64,000 nucleotides of DNA from Xenoacremonium recifei (GCA_012184525.1 WOFQ01000001.1:1612001-1676000); one strand, 5' to 3'. Counted from the stretch's first letter, positions 32,905 through 43,255 are shown. Numbers and translations are program-made. The notes: generated from the sequence alone by a model not told the origin.

Positions 32905-33898
32905 CTTGGCAGACGACAGGCCTTTGCGAGCGCAATTGATCGTGGCAGAGGGAGCGTTGTCCAGGCGGATATCCAACTCATTGTAAGTGGAGGGGTTGCA
33001 GCAGGGTTGAGGCAAAGACGCCCGTCTCCGATTCGGAAGTCAGGCGACTGTCGCGTCCGCAGCTAGGGAGGCCAGATACAGGCTTTCGAGACTCTACGGG
33101 TGTCTTTATTAGTGCAGCACCCAGCCACGGCCTCGTCGGTTTGGCCACTTCACTTCCCGGTTCAGCAGGTTTCCGGCGAACCCTAAACCGTGCTAAATAC
33201 GCCCGAGAGACTTGGCTCGACTGACCTACTCCTTCTTCCGAGTTGCGTTTTCATCGCTTTTGAGACTTATACTGACCCAGCGCTCTACGGCCTTATCAAC
33301 ACACCAGTCAACGACGCCATGTCCTGCATTAGGAATCATACACATAGTACATACGGTCAACCGGAGCCCTCTTTTCTATCATAAACAGTTGACTTGAACA
33401 GGGTGTTCAGATCGGAGAGTCTTACACCGCTATATATGGTGTGTCGCCTATCAGCACCTCCTTGTCCGTTGAACCTGGTTCCCGTGTTTCCATGATACCA
33501 CACATGCACGCATTTAACACAACACAACAACAGATCTTATGACGCCGGGATTGAAACCACTGTAATCAATCTGACACACCGCCCAAAATCGCGTTCCTTT
33601 GGATTTCCGAAGCGCTTTGACGGTATTGGGGGTTTAAAGACTTGGTGAGCAGATCTGGAGAAAAGCAATTACCCTACATAAGCAAGCCCAAAAAAAATGA
33701 TCACTCTCGGGGGACGCCAGACTCTTCTTAGGACAACCAACAACAAGATTCCGGAAAGTTTACCTTATTTGAGAACTGTTACAATCTTGCAGAACCAGAT
33801 TTTCGGCGGAAATCCCCCGGTAGCAACCGGTGGTGCCGGACTCGGCCTTATGGGTGGGTTGAGCAGCGCCAACTGTCAAGCGGATCTCAAGATCCAAT
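32905..33898. other. Intergenic region
   Basis: Promoter of the 2EXR gene (minus strand) and upstream DNA of the tRNA gene. No further gene is supported. Confidence 0.5.
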
Positions 33899-33996
33899 GG
33901 TGAGATGGCCGAGTTGGTTATGGCGTCAGGTTAAGGTCACCTTAACGACAATTCCTGATGGAGCAATCCTCCTGGGTTCAAGTCCCAGTCTCATCA
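33899..33996 (+). tRNA. tRNA-Leu(AAG) with a 16-nt intron
   Basis: A full cloverleaf can be folded. The acceptor stem GGTGAGA pairs with TCTCATC and is followed by discriminator A. The D arm is GCC/GGC. The anticodon stem is TCAGG/CCTGA. A long class II variable arm has stem GGA/TCC, and the T arm is CTGGG-TTCAAGT-CCCAG. The anticodon AAG is at 33933-33935. The intron, 33937-33952, follows the base 3' of the anticodon as usual. It contains CCTTAA, the perfect complement of the TTAAGG spanning the anticodon, as expected for a spliced nuclear pre-tRNA. Confidence 0.95.
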
Positions 33997-34003
33997 GCCT
34001 TTA

Positions 34004-34009
34004 TTTTTT
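34004..34009 (+). terminator. RNA polymerase III terminator (T6)
   Basis: A run of six T, seven bases after the tRNA-Leu 3' end, is the usual stop signal for polymerase III. Confidence 0.8.
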
Positions 34010-34446
34010 GCTTTTCCTTATCATATCCTTTTGCTTTTGCTGTCTTTGAGTCCTTTCTTTGTGATCGCATGTCTCTCTCATGATTGAAAACTTTTTTGCT
34101 GTTCTGTGGAGCCACGACCAATCAGTATCACAGACCGGAATTTCCGTCTCAAGAAAGGCATCATCGTTGAGAATTGTGATGGATGTTCTCATGAAGATGA
34201 GGAGTGCAGAGACAACACTACAAGGAAGAGAAGCATGCCCCTGACTCATGGTATATCCCAGTGTACTTAGCTATACTGTGACTTATACCGAGGCGTGCGT
34301 AGGATCCCATCGATCTTCACTATTGACTTGGGATGCCAAAGTGATGCGAGTGTCGTATTTTTAGGATGAGGGAACCAGCCCTCTGCATATATACATTGAG
34401 TATGACATGATATGACCTCCAGAATCTTCTTTTCATGATGTCATCT
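34010..34446. other. Intergenic region
   Basis: I see nothing beyond short T-rich stretches. An 82-codon minus-strand frame here has no features and is rejected. Confidence 0.5.
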
Positions 34447-34881
34447 CTATCTCTGTTCGTCTCGTTTGGCCATTCTGGCTAGCGACAAAGATGAAAGGGT
34501 AGGTTGAAGATCGATAGGGGCCACGGATCGCTTGTGGAAGTATTGCTGAGCAAAGGCAGCCCTTTTTCTCTCCTCCTCAGCCTCTCTGATCTGTATTTGC
34601 TGCTGCTGTCGCTCCGCCTCCTCTTCCTCCAGCTGTATCCGGCGCGAAATTTGGTTGAACAGCTGGGGCTTGGAGGGGCATTCAATGTACGGACACTCCT
34701 CTATAGTCAGGCTGTCGACTATCTGGGGGTACATGAATCGTGGACAATCCTTGCGTTGAGGAATGATGCCAGTGGTAGATGCGGCCTTGTACCGAACTGT
34801 CTGGTAGTGTGAACATTCGAACCATCCATCGCGTTTGGTCTTGCAGCATCTCGCACACTGCTTGAGCCTTTCGTAGCACAT
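34447..34881 (-). CDS. Small cysteine-containing orphan protein
   Basis: Predicted protein of 144 aa, not recognised. The N-terminal half holds regularly placed cysteines (CYERLKQCARCC, FECSHYQ, DCPRF, EECPYIECPS), which could bind zinc. The C-terminal half is a Glu/Gln/Arg-rich helix (about 85-115) that should form a coiled coil. No signal peptide is visible, so a secreted disulfide protein is unlikely. The start is the ATG at 34881; the frame is open a few codons upstream without ATG, and an extra 5' exon is possible. The steady hydrophilic pattern and cysteine spacing look like a real gene rather than chance. Function is unknown. Confidence 0.6.
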   Translation of the reverse strand: MCYERLKQCARCCKTKRDGWFECSHYQTVRYKAASTTGIIPQRKDCPRFMYPQIVDSLTIEECPYIECPSKPQLFNQISRRIQLEEEEAERQQQQIQIREAEEERKRAAFAQQYFHKRSVAPIDLQPTLSSLSLARMAKRDEQR

Positions 34882-35762
34882 CCTGCTCAATTCTGGGTGG
34901 AAATGCCGGGCCCGAAAAGTTAACTGGGATTCGATGAAGACAGGAGTGTGATATCTGTCCTAGGTCTTTCACTGGAGTTGCTGAGCGAGCGATTGTGGCA
35001 ACTGTTGCTCGAATGCTTGGGAGTGCTTGGTGATATCTCGTAAGCGCCCTCGAACTCATGACCAAGGAGCTGACCGAGTGTGGCGGCTCAGCCATATATC
35101 TGCGAGCCAGCTTGTGTCATCACTGCAGCGCGCGCTGTTCGCTCTCGATGGGAGGCCGTTGACCCGGGCTCCTGAATCAAACCAAAAGCTGTGCAAGCTC
35201 TCGATGGGAGGCCGTTGACCCGGGCTCCTGAATCAAACCAAAAGCTGTGCAAGCTCTCGTGAATAGTTGCATCGCGCATAGCTTAGAGTTACAGCCTGCC
35301 GAATTTCTCCGTCAAGCGAATTCCTTGTGCATGATTCTGGAAGTCAAGCCACAGGGCTTTGACCGACCATCTTCTGGCCTATTGGCGGTTCGTGGTTCTC
35401 ATTGGTGTCGCGGCTGGCTCTTCGTCGGCTCTTTGGTTGAATTAGCGTTGCACAAGCCGAACATATAGTATGTACAAGTCACATGTGCTCGTTCCATGAG
35501 ACACCATGCGTCAGGAATAGTGGCATGCGATATGCGTGGCTATGAAGCAGTTACACATGGAGGACGCCATCAGGCAGCTATATCATGCATCGTTACCGTG
35601 ATGAGCCTCCAGTTTATCGGGATAAAAGACGTATTTTGTGATAATTTAACTAAAGAATATGTGTGGTGATTTGTTCGCTGAATTTTCTGTACACAGTACG
35701 ACAACGCCATAATAAACCCTTCATGTCAACCTTTATGCCAGCCAGAGTGACTATCCTTGCTT
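34882..35762. other. Intergenic region with a tandem duplication
   Basis: Besides the 56-bp tandem repeat listed separately, this region is AT-rich toward 35.6 kb and has no supported gene. Confidence 0.5.
35141..35259 (+). repeat. Perfect 56-bp tandem duplication
   Basis: The unit starting GCTCTCGATGGGAGG occurs at 35141-35196 and again, apparently identical, at 35197-35252. The first seven bases of a third copy follow (35253-35259). Identity between copies indicates a recent duplication, or an assembly artefact. Confidence 0.9.
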
Positions 35763-36272
35763 CTACTTTGTGAGATCAAGTTCCCAAGTTTCTCCGGTCG
35801 TTTCCCCTGGTATGAATGCCACCTTCTGCTTCTCTTCCGTAAGTTCAAACCCGGCGTTCGAATAGATTCGCCGTGCTGAAACTAGCTGGGCCTGTGTTGA
35901 CAGAACCACACGCCCGTATCCCTTTTCCCTAGCGAAATCCACACACTTCTGGACCAGCTGCCTCCCGACGCCCAGACCCCTTGCTGTTGGCTCTACGAGG
36001 AGGACCCGCACCCGAGCTGTATTGTCTAAGTCTTTGCAGTTGACGATGAAGATACTGCCTGCGAATTGGCCGTCGACCTCCGCAATCCAGCATTGCTCCT
36101 TTGCTGGGTCGAAATTTTCAGCAAAATCGGCTGTGATTCGGCCAACAAGAGCCTCAAATACACTGCCCCAGCCGTATTCTTGGGCGTAAAGGACTCCGTG
36201 ACGGTAAGTGATGTATCCCATATCTCCCGGTCTGTGAGACCGGAAGGTCAAGGAGGGAGAGGAAACGGTCAT
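35763..36272 (-). CDS. GNAT-family N-acetyltransferase
   Basis: Intronless acetyl-CoA-dependent N-acetyltransferase of 169 aa. The acetyl-CoA pyrophosphate loop is LLVEPTARGLGVGRQLV (the R/QxxGxG/A motif). It is preceded by the usual strand with IAEVDGQFAGSIFIV and followed by VDFAREKGYGRVVLSTQAQLVSARRIYSNAGFEL. This order is typical of small-molecule or MarR-associated bacterial-type GNATs, which are common in fungi. The start is the ATG at 36272; the frame is open upstream but without ATG. A TATA-like element lies about 80 bases upstream. The acceptor substrate is unknown. Confidence 0.88.
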   Translation of the reverse strand: MTVSSPSLTFRSHRPGDMGYITYRHGVLYAQEYGWGSVFEALVGRITADFAENFDPAKEQCWIAEVDGQFAGSIFIVNCKDLDNTARVRVLLVEPTARGLGVGRQLVQKCVDFAREKGYGRVVLSTQAQLVSARRIYSNAGFELTEEKQKVAFIPGETTGETWELDLTK

Positions 36273-36819
36273 GGATTCAGGTTGATTCAGATAATTTTTA
36301 TTTGAGTAGTCCGTAGTCCCAAATCTAGAGGAAAGTCGGTGACTCACTTCCTTTATATATATCTAGAAACGAAAGTTCCGAAGAAAAGACTTAGCCGCAG
36401 GGCGTCACGTGGGCCATTATTTCCTACTTCGACCAGTGGCCCCTGATGATCTGTCGGCTTAGTCCACTGTCATGTAGATGAAAGGGCGCAATTGACAGGA
36501 ATTTTAACATGTCGTGGGGAAAGTATGCGGATTTTTATTCGCTGAATTGATAGAGGTTGCAGACGACATCGCTAAAATAGACTCAATGCAGCTAAGGCTA
36601 TCATATTGCCCACCTCTATCAACGTCTAGCTAACCCAGGATGAATACCGGGGTCAACACACAAGATCTTTTAACCAAATCTTCTGATTATACTAATAACA
36701 TCAAGAAATACCGAACGCCTTGTCACAGTTTTCCCTTATTATATCCCTTGCTGTATATGTATGTCCTTGGAACCTTTCGCCATCGCCGACGCCAAACCTG
36801 CTCTTGAACTCTGGAGACT
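36273..36819. other. Intergenic region
   Basis: Promoter of the GNAT gene (minus strand), including its TATA-like element, and the 3' flank of the DUF7726-like gene. AT-rich; no gene is supported. Confidence 0.5.
36351..36362 (-). promoter_or_regulatory. TATA-like element upstream of the GNAT gene
   Basis: The minus strand reads ATATATATAAAG, ending about 79 bases before the ATG at 36272. That distance is plausible for a fungal TATA box. Confidence 0.45.
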
Positions 36820-37938
36820 CTAATCTCTTTGCCACCCATTGAGACTGCTGCTCACCCGCACCTGGCCGTAGTCGTTAATATATATTTCCGCCTCGGCCGA
36901 GGCAAAATAACGAGTGTTTGCCGGAGTCTTGGTGTCAAACCCCTCCCAACCCCAAACCTCCTCCATGTCCTCTCGGAACATCGTCTTGGGCTTTTTGTTC
37001 TTGATGCGCTGCTTCTCGAAGAAGACGTACCCTGCGTAGAATACTTTGTTGATATTGCCGCTCCGCAGACCCTTCAGGCCCATGAAGTAGCGCAGGTTGG
37101 CAGCCGAGAGCTGGCGTCCGTCGCTGAAGGTCTTGGAGATTTCGCGAAGGAAAGCTGCTTGCGTGACGCCGTCCTTGGCTAGGAATGCGCGGATCTTCTT
37201 GCGCACCTCATCGCAGTGGTCATACACGGGCACGCTGTCGTCTTCTTCGCCATCCAGCGTCACGCTGCTCACGTCTAGCAGAGCAGCAGCCTTATCCGTA
37301 TCTGCCTTTGTGCGTGGCTTCTTGGGCTGATTGAGCTTGAGGGGCAGGCCGTGGATTTCGCGCCTCTTGAAGAATTGGCAGGCCTTGATGTAGGTATCGC
37401 AGTACTCGCCGTCCCAGGTACCCGTGCGGTTCATGAAGGAACCGTACGATTTGGAGCTGACACCCAATTCCTTCTGGAACTCGCCCACTTTCATGGCGCC
37501 GGAGTCGGTCCAAGTGCGAATCTTCCGGCGGACCGCGTTGCAGGTGTCTGATCTGGTTATCTGCAGACGGGGATCGAAAGGACTGATCGGGGGGAGGTCC
37601 TCGGGGAAGAGAGCTTCCCGGGAGGTGTCGAGGGCGTCTGACTTGCGCTTGCGGGTGGCAGCTGCTGGGATACCCAGAGGAGGTGGACGAGGGTTGGCAG
37701 CGGCAGTAGGTTTAGATGTAGCACTTGTGGTAATGGGCGGAACATTCTCGTTCGTGGGGCCTGTAGGCGTTGGGACTTGAGGAGGTTTCGGGGCTGTTTC
37801 TTGCAGACTGGCAATGCTTGGGAGACGAGATGAGGAGACGGATCCAGTTAGGACTGGTCGAGGAAGAGGGAGCACGTTGGAGTCGAGACTGGCCAGAGCC
37901 CGGCTTGGGGACCAGGACCATCCTGATTCAGGAGACAT
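36820..37938 (-). CDS. DUF7726-like protein with a duplicated helical domain
   Basis: Intronless protein of 372 aa. The first 125 residues are disordered and Pro/Ser-rich, with a basic cluster RKRKSD at about 96-101 that could direct nuclear import. Two related helical units follow at about 131-193 and 240-310. Each opens with C-(N/D)-x-V-R-x-K-I-R and continues through a FQKELGVSSKSYGSFMN or FLREISKTFSDGRQLSAANLRYFMG-type helix-turn-helix to a bulky-aromatic end (QFFKRRE, VFFEKQRIK). This matches my memory of the fungal DUF7726 domain, often annotated only as hypothetical. A DNA-binding role is suggested by the helix-turn-helix look, but this is inference. The start is the ATG at 37938; upstream codons lack an ATG. 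Confidence 0.75.
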   Translation of the reverse strand: MSPESGWSWSPSRALASLDSNVLPLPRPVLTGSVSSSRLPSIASLQETAPKPPQVPTPTGPTNENVPPITTSATSKPTAAANPRPPPLGIPAAATRKRKSDALDTSREALFPEDLPPISPFDPRLQITRSDTCNAVRRKIRTWTDSGAMKVGEFQKELGVSSKSYGSFMNRTGTWDGEYCDTYIKACQFFKRREIHGLPLKLNQPKKPRTKADTDKAAALLDVSSVTLDGEEDDSVPVYDHCDEVRKKIRAFLAKDGVTQAAFLREISKTFSDGRQLSAANLRYFMGLKGLRSGNINKVFYAGYVFFEKQRIKNKKPKTMFREDMEEVWGWEGFDTKTPANTRYFASAEAEIYINDYGQVRVSSSLNGWQRD

Positions 37939-38661
37939 GATTGGCACGTGTGTGCGAAGGACTGTGACTGGACGGAATTGACCTTGAGCAATGACACTTA
38001 GAAGGTATAAAGAAGGTCGAAGAGCTCCACAGGGTCTGAGACGCGCCGGCTACCGTCACGGATCGCGTCTCGGCCTTGTCTGTTTGCTACTCCGTAGCGG
38101 TTAGCGCGTTTTCACCCCACGCCGATCCGGAGATATGGGGCCGGCCCAGGCGGGGTTCGAGCCGGAACCATTCCCGGTCGGCGAAAGTCTGGACGGGAGA
38201 GTTTCAGGGTCTCAAACGTTAAGATAGGAACTTTGGCATATCGGGGAGGCTTCAGAGACGTTAGCCATTGTATCTGAAAGAAAACTGATGCAATGCAAAG
38301 GGTTGGCTGGTATTCAGCCATCCGCACGGAGGTCCAAGGCCGCGGGGATAGGTGGTCAAGTGTTCTGTGTGTTCGAGCTCTGAATCTTGTTCGCCTCAAG
38401 TCGATGTGATGTCCTGATCTAGATGGAAATGTCTCTGCCATGTTCATTATCATCAAGTATGCATTATAAAACCCGTTCCTCTGCCATTTAAATACCTTTA
38501 CACGCCTGCTAGACTTTTCTCCTGCTCGTTGTCGGCATCGTCGTCGTCCGTCCGTCCGTCCTAGGCCAAGCTTGCTTGCTACCTGTAAGTGTCTTGTCTC
38601 ATCTTATTTCATCTTGTCTCATCTTGTCTCGTCTTTTCTCGTCTTCCAACCGCCATTAGTT
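37939..38661. other. Intergenic region with a tRNA-like fragment and a simple repeat
   Basis: Contains the promoter of the DUF7726-like gene. Near 38,095-38,167 there are A-box- and B-box-like strings without a foldable tRNA (see rejected items). A CATCTTGTCT-type simple repeat lies at about 38,591-38,646. No gene is supported. Confidence 0.5.
38591..38646 (+). repeat. Degenerate 10-bp simple repeat
   Basis: Imperfect tandem copies of ATCTTGTCTC (variants ATCTTATTTC, GTCTTTTCTC), just downstream of the DUF3716 gene stop codon. Confidence 0.7.
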
Positions 38662-39573
38662 CTAGTTCTGCCTCGTCATCTTCTCCCCCCATTCCCTCGC
38701 CGCCTGGGCGATGTGCAATGCGGCCGTCTCGATGCGCCGGGCCCGCGTCTGCAGGCTGTGATCTCGGTTCGTGCCCGTCGGCCTCTTCAGGCCGGCGATG
38801 AGCTCCAGGACGGCCATGTGGTCGACCATGGCATCTTCATCCCGGTTCGACGGCCGCCCCTGGGAGACGCTGCAGTTGGAGCCCCAGCCGTCGTAAAGGC
38901 AGTTGCTACACGGCCCTGTCTCCCGTCCGTCGGCCGTCTGACTCGGGACAACACATTGCGGCGAGAGGCCTTCACCGGCCCGACACCGCGTGCACCGCCG
39001 ATCGGGGCTGACCTCGAAGCCGCGCTCGTAGACCATGACGGCCTCGACGACACGCATGCTGGACAGATCCGGCGGCCCTCGCCACCGCCAGCGACCCCAT
39101 CGGCGGCGGATGGGTGCGTCTCGCAGCGCATCGGTGATGAGCGTCCGCGAGTAGGCCGACGGCGGGATCACGATCGGGTCGAAGACGCACAGCGCGTGAA
39201 TCTCCCGCTCCAGCTCGGCCGGGTCGCCTGACGATGCAAAGCCGCCAGTCTCGGCGCCGGCGTCCAGGCGAGCCAGCCCCTCGGTCAGGCTGGGAAGGGC
39301 AGACCACGCATTCCTGTTCTCGGCCTCCTCGACATTGTACTCGATCGCCAGCTGGATCTGGTGCATCGTGCGCGCCACGGGCGGCTGCTGCTGCTGCTGC
39401 TGCTGTTGAAGTGGCAGCTGGGCCGCGTTCGGCAGCGGATGATCTCGCATCAGCGGAGGCAGCTTCAGCGACGGGTCACCGACAACCTGACCAGGGTTAA
39501 CAGGGTTGGGGTTGGGGTTGGGGCTTGCGGATCGATCATGGCTGCTGCTCCCGGTCAGGCGGCTGATATCCAT
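38662..39573 (-). CDS. DUF3716 domain protein
   Basis: Intronless protein of 303 aa. The C-terminal half holds the fungal DUF3716 cysteine block, about residues 190-236. The cysteines are at 194, 197, 207, 222, 225 and 234 (pattern CX2CX9C, then CX2CX8C), set in RRCTRCRAGEGLSPQCVV and GPCSNCLYDGWGSNCSV. Such a block probably binds zinc. The N-terminal part is Pro/Asn-rich with a run of eight Gln (about 56-63), matching a CTG/CAG microsatellite at 39,384-39,405. The start is the ATG at 39573; the frame remains open upstream for 63 codons without an ATG. The family is common near fungal nuclear-protein genes, but its function is unknown. Confidence 0.78.
   Translation of the reverse strand: MDISRLTGSSSHDRSASPNPNPNPVNPGQVVGDPSLKLPPLMRDHPLPNAAQLPLQQQQQQQQPPVARTMHQIQLAIEYNVEEAENRNAWSALPSLTEGLARLDAGAETGGFASSGDPAELEREIHALCVFDPIVIPPSAYSRTLITDALRDAPIRRRWGRWRWRGPPDLSSMRVVEAVMVYERGFEVSPDRRCTRCRAGEGLSPQCVVPSQTADGRETGPCSNCLYDGWGSNCSVSQGRPSNRDEDAMVDHMAVLELIAGLKRPTGTNRDHSLQTRARRIETAALHIAQAAREWGEKMTRQN
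39384..39405 (-). repeat. CAG microsatellite encoding poly-Gln
   Basis: About seven GCT/GCA units on the plus strand, read as Gln codons in the DUF3716 gene on the minus strand. Its length may vary between isolates. Confidence 0.85.
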
Positions 39574-40841
39574 GGTCTGGGGAGAAGACACGGAGTTCTG
39601 AGACGAGGCTGGAATGTCAGAGTGGTGGTTCGAGGGACATGGCGGGAGGAGTTGTATGAGGGAGAAGTTTCGGCTGAACGTTTCAGCTGCTGCCGAAAGT
39701 GAAGCGGCGGCACACGCGCGGTCAGCAGAGAAATACAGGGCATGGATCCAGCCTCTTGACAATTAACAGCAAAGCAAAGGGGAGAAAATTCTGATATGGG
39801 GCATATTAATCGCTACCTAATAATCCCTCTAGATACATGCGGCCCGGTACCTGCTGGAGAGCCCCCTCGGGCCACCTGCTGGCTGGGACAGAGCCTCGGA
39901 ACGGCGTGGGGGAGGGAGACAGACAGGCAGAGATGAGGCGAACTTGGCTGACAATGAGGCGATGTGGTTGAGGATTGTGTAAGTAGAGGGGCGCAGACTT
40001 GGGTTAGATAATGGTATCGAAGAGGGCCTGTGAAGAGTGTCCTGAAGTATAGCTCTTTAACAAGATTGCTGCTTATGCTCCTACGCCACTCTGCCTCTTT
40101 ATCGCTTGACGAGGTCGCGGGACTCGTTTTGGGGATCTTGCTTGATACGCCGATACGAGAAAGTGGGTGAGAGGAGGAAGCATGACAGCGAAGCCCCGTT
40201 GCAACAAAGACTAATTACTCAGTAGACGGCGGAAAGAGGGGACCAGAGGGGAATCGGTCAGACTAAAAAGAAATCAGGACCATTCAACACGGGCGTCAGT
40301 TGAGCGGCAACGATGCAATCGCGCCGCCCCAGCTTTCAGAGGAACTATGTACGGTTGCGGGATTCCTTCGAGGGGAGAAAAGTTGGGGAGTTGGCGTCGC
40401 CTGTGGGGAAGAAATCATGGCGTTTTCTTCCATCAGGACTAGATCGCCTTCGTGGGGGCGGCGTGAGGACCCTGTCGATTGTCACTCTGACCGTGTTAGC
40501 GAATCGTGGGGGTTTGACGGCGCCAGGCTCGCTGTCGAGAAACGAAACTCTCTTTGTTCGCCCTCTCCTCTCAAACTGTCTCGGGCGAGACCGGCCTTTG
40601 CCCCTCCAACCTCGCGTGCCATCCATCCTGTGATCCTGAGCTGGGCTTTGGCGGGGGTCATGCTCTGCCGAGGAGGCTCTGAGGGTCCGATGGACGAGAT
40701 CCGCGCGGAGAAGCCTCCGATCTCCTGCCTCCTCCTTCTAGCTTTATAGTATTGTTGTCCCCGTCCTTGGAGAGAGTGGCTGTGACTTTTCATTCATATC
40801 TCCTTGGCCAGTGTTAGTCCTGTCGCCATCTCACTCGAACT
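39574..40841. other. Divergent promoter region
   Basis: Lies between the DUF3716 gene (-) and the aldolase gene (+). Mirror-open frames near 40.3-40.8 kb lack any family feature and are probably 5'-UTR DNA. Confidence 0.5.
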
Positions 40842-41825
40842 ATGACTGCTACCTCAGGGCCCCAGAGCAACGGCTTTATAAGTCAGGACGCCTCGACCTC
40901 AACCCTCAGCGAGGGCCTCTACGTGCCGACCGTGGCCTTCTTCTCCCCTGACGACACTGTCGATATCGAGACCACCAAGGCACATGCCGCGAGACTAGCA
41001 CACACGGGCATTGCCGGCCTGGTCACCCACGGCTCCAATGGCGAGGCCGTCCACCTCGACCGCGACGAACGGAAACGCATAACAAAGGCGACTCGAGAGG
41101 CCCTGGACGCGGCCGGCAAGCCCGAGCTGCCCGTTATCGCGGGATGCGGCGCCCAGTCCACGCGGGAGACGATCCAGCTGTGCGTCGAAGCCCACGCCTC
41201 AGGGGCCAGCCATGCCCTTGTTCTTCCGCCTGCCTACTACGGCAGCCTGCTCACAACGGACCTCATCACCGCGCACTTCCGGGACGTCGCCGATGCGAGC
41301 CCGATGCCCATCCTGATCTACAACTTCCCGGGCGCCTGCAGCGGGCTGGACCTCAACTCGGACACGATCCTCGCGCTGGCGGCGCACCCCAACATCGTGG
41401 GCGTCAAGCTGACGTGCGGCAACACCGGCAAGCTGGCCCGAGTCGTTGCCGGCACCAAGGGCACGGCGTTCCGCACCTTCGGCGGCAGCGTCGACTTCAC
41501 GATCCAGACGCTCTCCGTCGGCGGCCACGGCATCATCGGCGGCGCGGGCAACGTGGCGCCACGGGCGTGCGGCCAGATCATGCAGCTCTGGAAGACGGGC
41601 AAGCAGGCCGAGGCGGTGCGGATGCAGGAGATTGTCGCGCGCGGCGACTGGGCGGCCATCAAGGGCGGGTTTGTGGCCGTCAAGGCCGCGCTGCAGCGGT
41701 ATTACGGCTACGGAGGACCACCCCGGAAGCCGTGTGCGTTTCTCCCGGGCAAGGCCCTGGAAGCGCAGTTGGCTGAGTTCTCGGAGCTGGTTGAGGAGGA
41801 GAGGCAGCTGGAGAAGGCTAACTAA
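40842..41825 (+). CDS. DapA-family aldolase/lyase (4-hydroxy-2-oxoglutarate or 2-keto-3-deoxy-sugar-acid aldolase type)
   Basis: Intronless class I aldolase of 327 aa with the TIM-barrel DapA fold. The Schiff-base lysine is K189 in VGVKLTCGNTGKL, and the catalytic tyrosine is Y160 in PILIYNFPG. The substrate carboxylate loop GSNGE (64-68) replaces the GTTGE of true dihydrodipicolinate synthases. Fungi do not make lysine through that route, so a role in breaking down hydroxyproline-derived 4-hydroxy-2-oxoglutarate, or the keto-deoxy acids from galacturonate or rhamnose, is more likely. The N-terminal 25 residues are low-complexity and show no targeting signal. The codon usage is strongly GC-biased at third positions. 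Family and active site are certain; the substrate is not. Confidence 0.9.
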   Translation: MTATSGPQSNGFISQDASTSTLSEGLYVPTVAFFSPDDTVDIETTKAHAARLAHTGIAGLVTHGSNGEAVHLDRDERKRITKATREALDAAGKPELPVIAGCGAQSTRETIQLCVEAHASGASHALVLPPAYYGSLLTTDLITAHFRDVADASPMPILIYNFPGACSGLDLNSDTILALAAHPNIVGVKLTCGNTGKLARVVAGTKGTAFRTFGGSVDFTIQTLSVGGHGIIGGAGNVAPRACGQIMQLWKTGKQAEAVRMQEIVARGDWAAIKGGFVAVKAALQRYYGYGGPPRKPCAFLPGKALEAQLAEFSELVEEERQLEKAN

Positions 41826-43255
41826 CTAGCGATGTTGGGAGGAGCTTCAGGAGGACGAGCGCCGAACGATCGACGGCCATCATGTCACTATACATAGGAG
41901 GGGCTGAATTTCCATGAGAAAACTCGTGATATCCGGCAGTGCGAATCATGTACCTGTACGAAAGCGAATTTACAAACGTCTCGTTTGGTCCAATTACGCT
42001 GCTCCGACATTGTCGAAGTTGTCATGAAGTATTGTCATCCAGGAACCAGCCAATATCACGACAGAGAGTCACCTTCTGAACCACACCACTACTGACCATT
42101 TAAATTAATCACGCACCTTGACATGCTGCCTTTGGTCTTTTCTGAGCTGTCGCTCTCCTCATCCAGCTTTTGAGGCCTCCCAGCTCTCACGGAACGTTGT
42201 GAGAGGACGCATACAGCGGCAAGTGTGGCTCGAGTTGATCCCTGCGTGTGACAAGTCAATATGTATGTATAAGCTGCCATTTCAAGCCCAGTTCTAATGC
42301 AAGCCGTGCATGCAGCATATTCCTGCGTAATCATTGAAAATTAAACATGGGTCAGTTTGCTAAGAGGGACTGCAAGTTGTATGTTAGACGGGTTGACTCA
42401 ATATTGGAAGTTGCCGTACCAAGGATCTCGCATACTTCGATCTGGTCCTGATTCGACAAATAGCATATTTGTGAGACTGACATAAAATAGTACCGCCATG
42501 ATCAACACTTGTTCTCACTTCCTCCATTATGAGCGAGTGCGGAATTGTAACATGACCCCCAAACCAGACTGACCCCCAACCTGCCCGCTCTTTGAGCATG
42601 CCCCACTACGAATTATTTATCCCCCGCGAGTCCCGCCTGCTTCAAAGTGCGGAGCGTGCGGGGCGGACAAATACTGGACTAATATCTGTTTCCTGAGAGG
42701 TCCAAGATACTCCGGCAGTGAGCAAAAGAGGGTTGATAAATGCTAGCAATTATAAATTAAACTTTTCATGTATAATCCCTACAGAGTTTTCGGCTGGTTC
42801 GTGCTCTGATTGCATGCCTTCCTTGATCTTGGCTTTGAAGTATCTCGATCCCGTGTCATGACACCTACTTGAAGACGTCGTCGTTGCCACATCCATATAA
42901 TAGCCTCGACCAAGAATCCTCGACGTGGCGATAGATAATAACTCTTTGGTAATTTATCCGCAGCAATTAGCTCTGGTGTCGGTCAAAGTCGGCGTCATTT
43001 GCCCGTCTTCATGGGAACACGGGATTCGGCACTGTACGAGGCGCATTGAGAAGACTCGGCATCATCTTCTCTCAGAATACGCACATGACAAGAGCGAGAG
43101 TTGTTCCGTTTATGTACTTCTGAGAGGCAAAGGAGAACATGACTGTCGAAATCATGTGCATTTGGACCGATTGTGAAATACCAGAAAACCCAATCAATTC
43201 CTTTTTTGAACGAACGCCAGGCCATGGACCCCAGATATAATGTCTACAAAGGTAA
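41826..43255. other. Convergent intergenic region
   Basis: 3' flanks of the aldolase (+) and KRE33 (-), 1.4 kb, AT-rich in its middle. No gene or RNA is supported. Confidence 0.5.

Noticed and set aside
38080..38167. tRNA-like string with an A-box-like TAGCGGTTAGCGCG, a perfect B-box GGTTCGAGCC and a CGGAACCA end
   Set aside because: The acceptor and anticodon stems do not pair, and no matching 5' GGTTCCG is present. At best it is a degraded tRNA relic.
41144..41776. 210-codon plus-strand frame inside the aldolase gene
   Set aside because: An alternative-frame shadow produced by GC-rich third positions; the DapA frame carries the catalytic residues.
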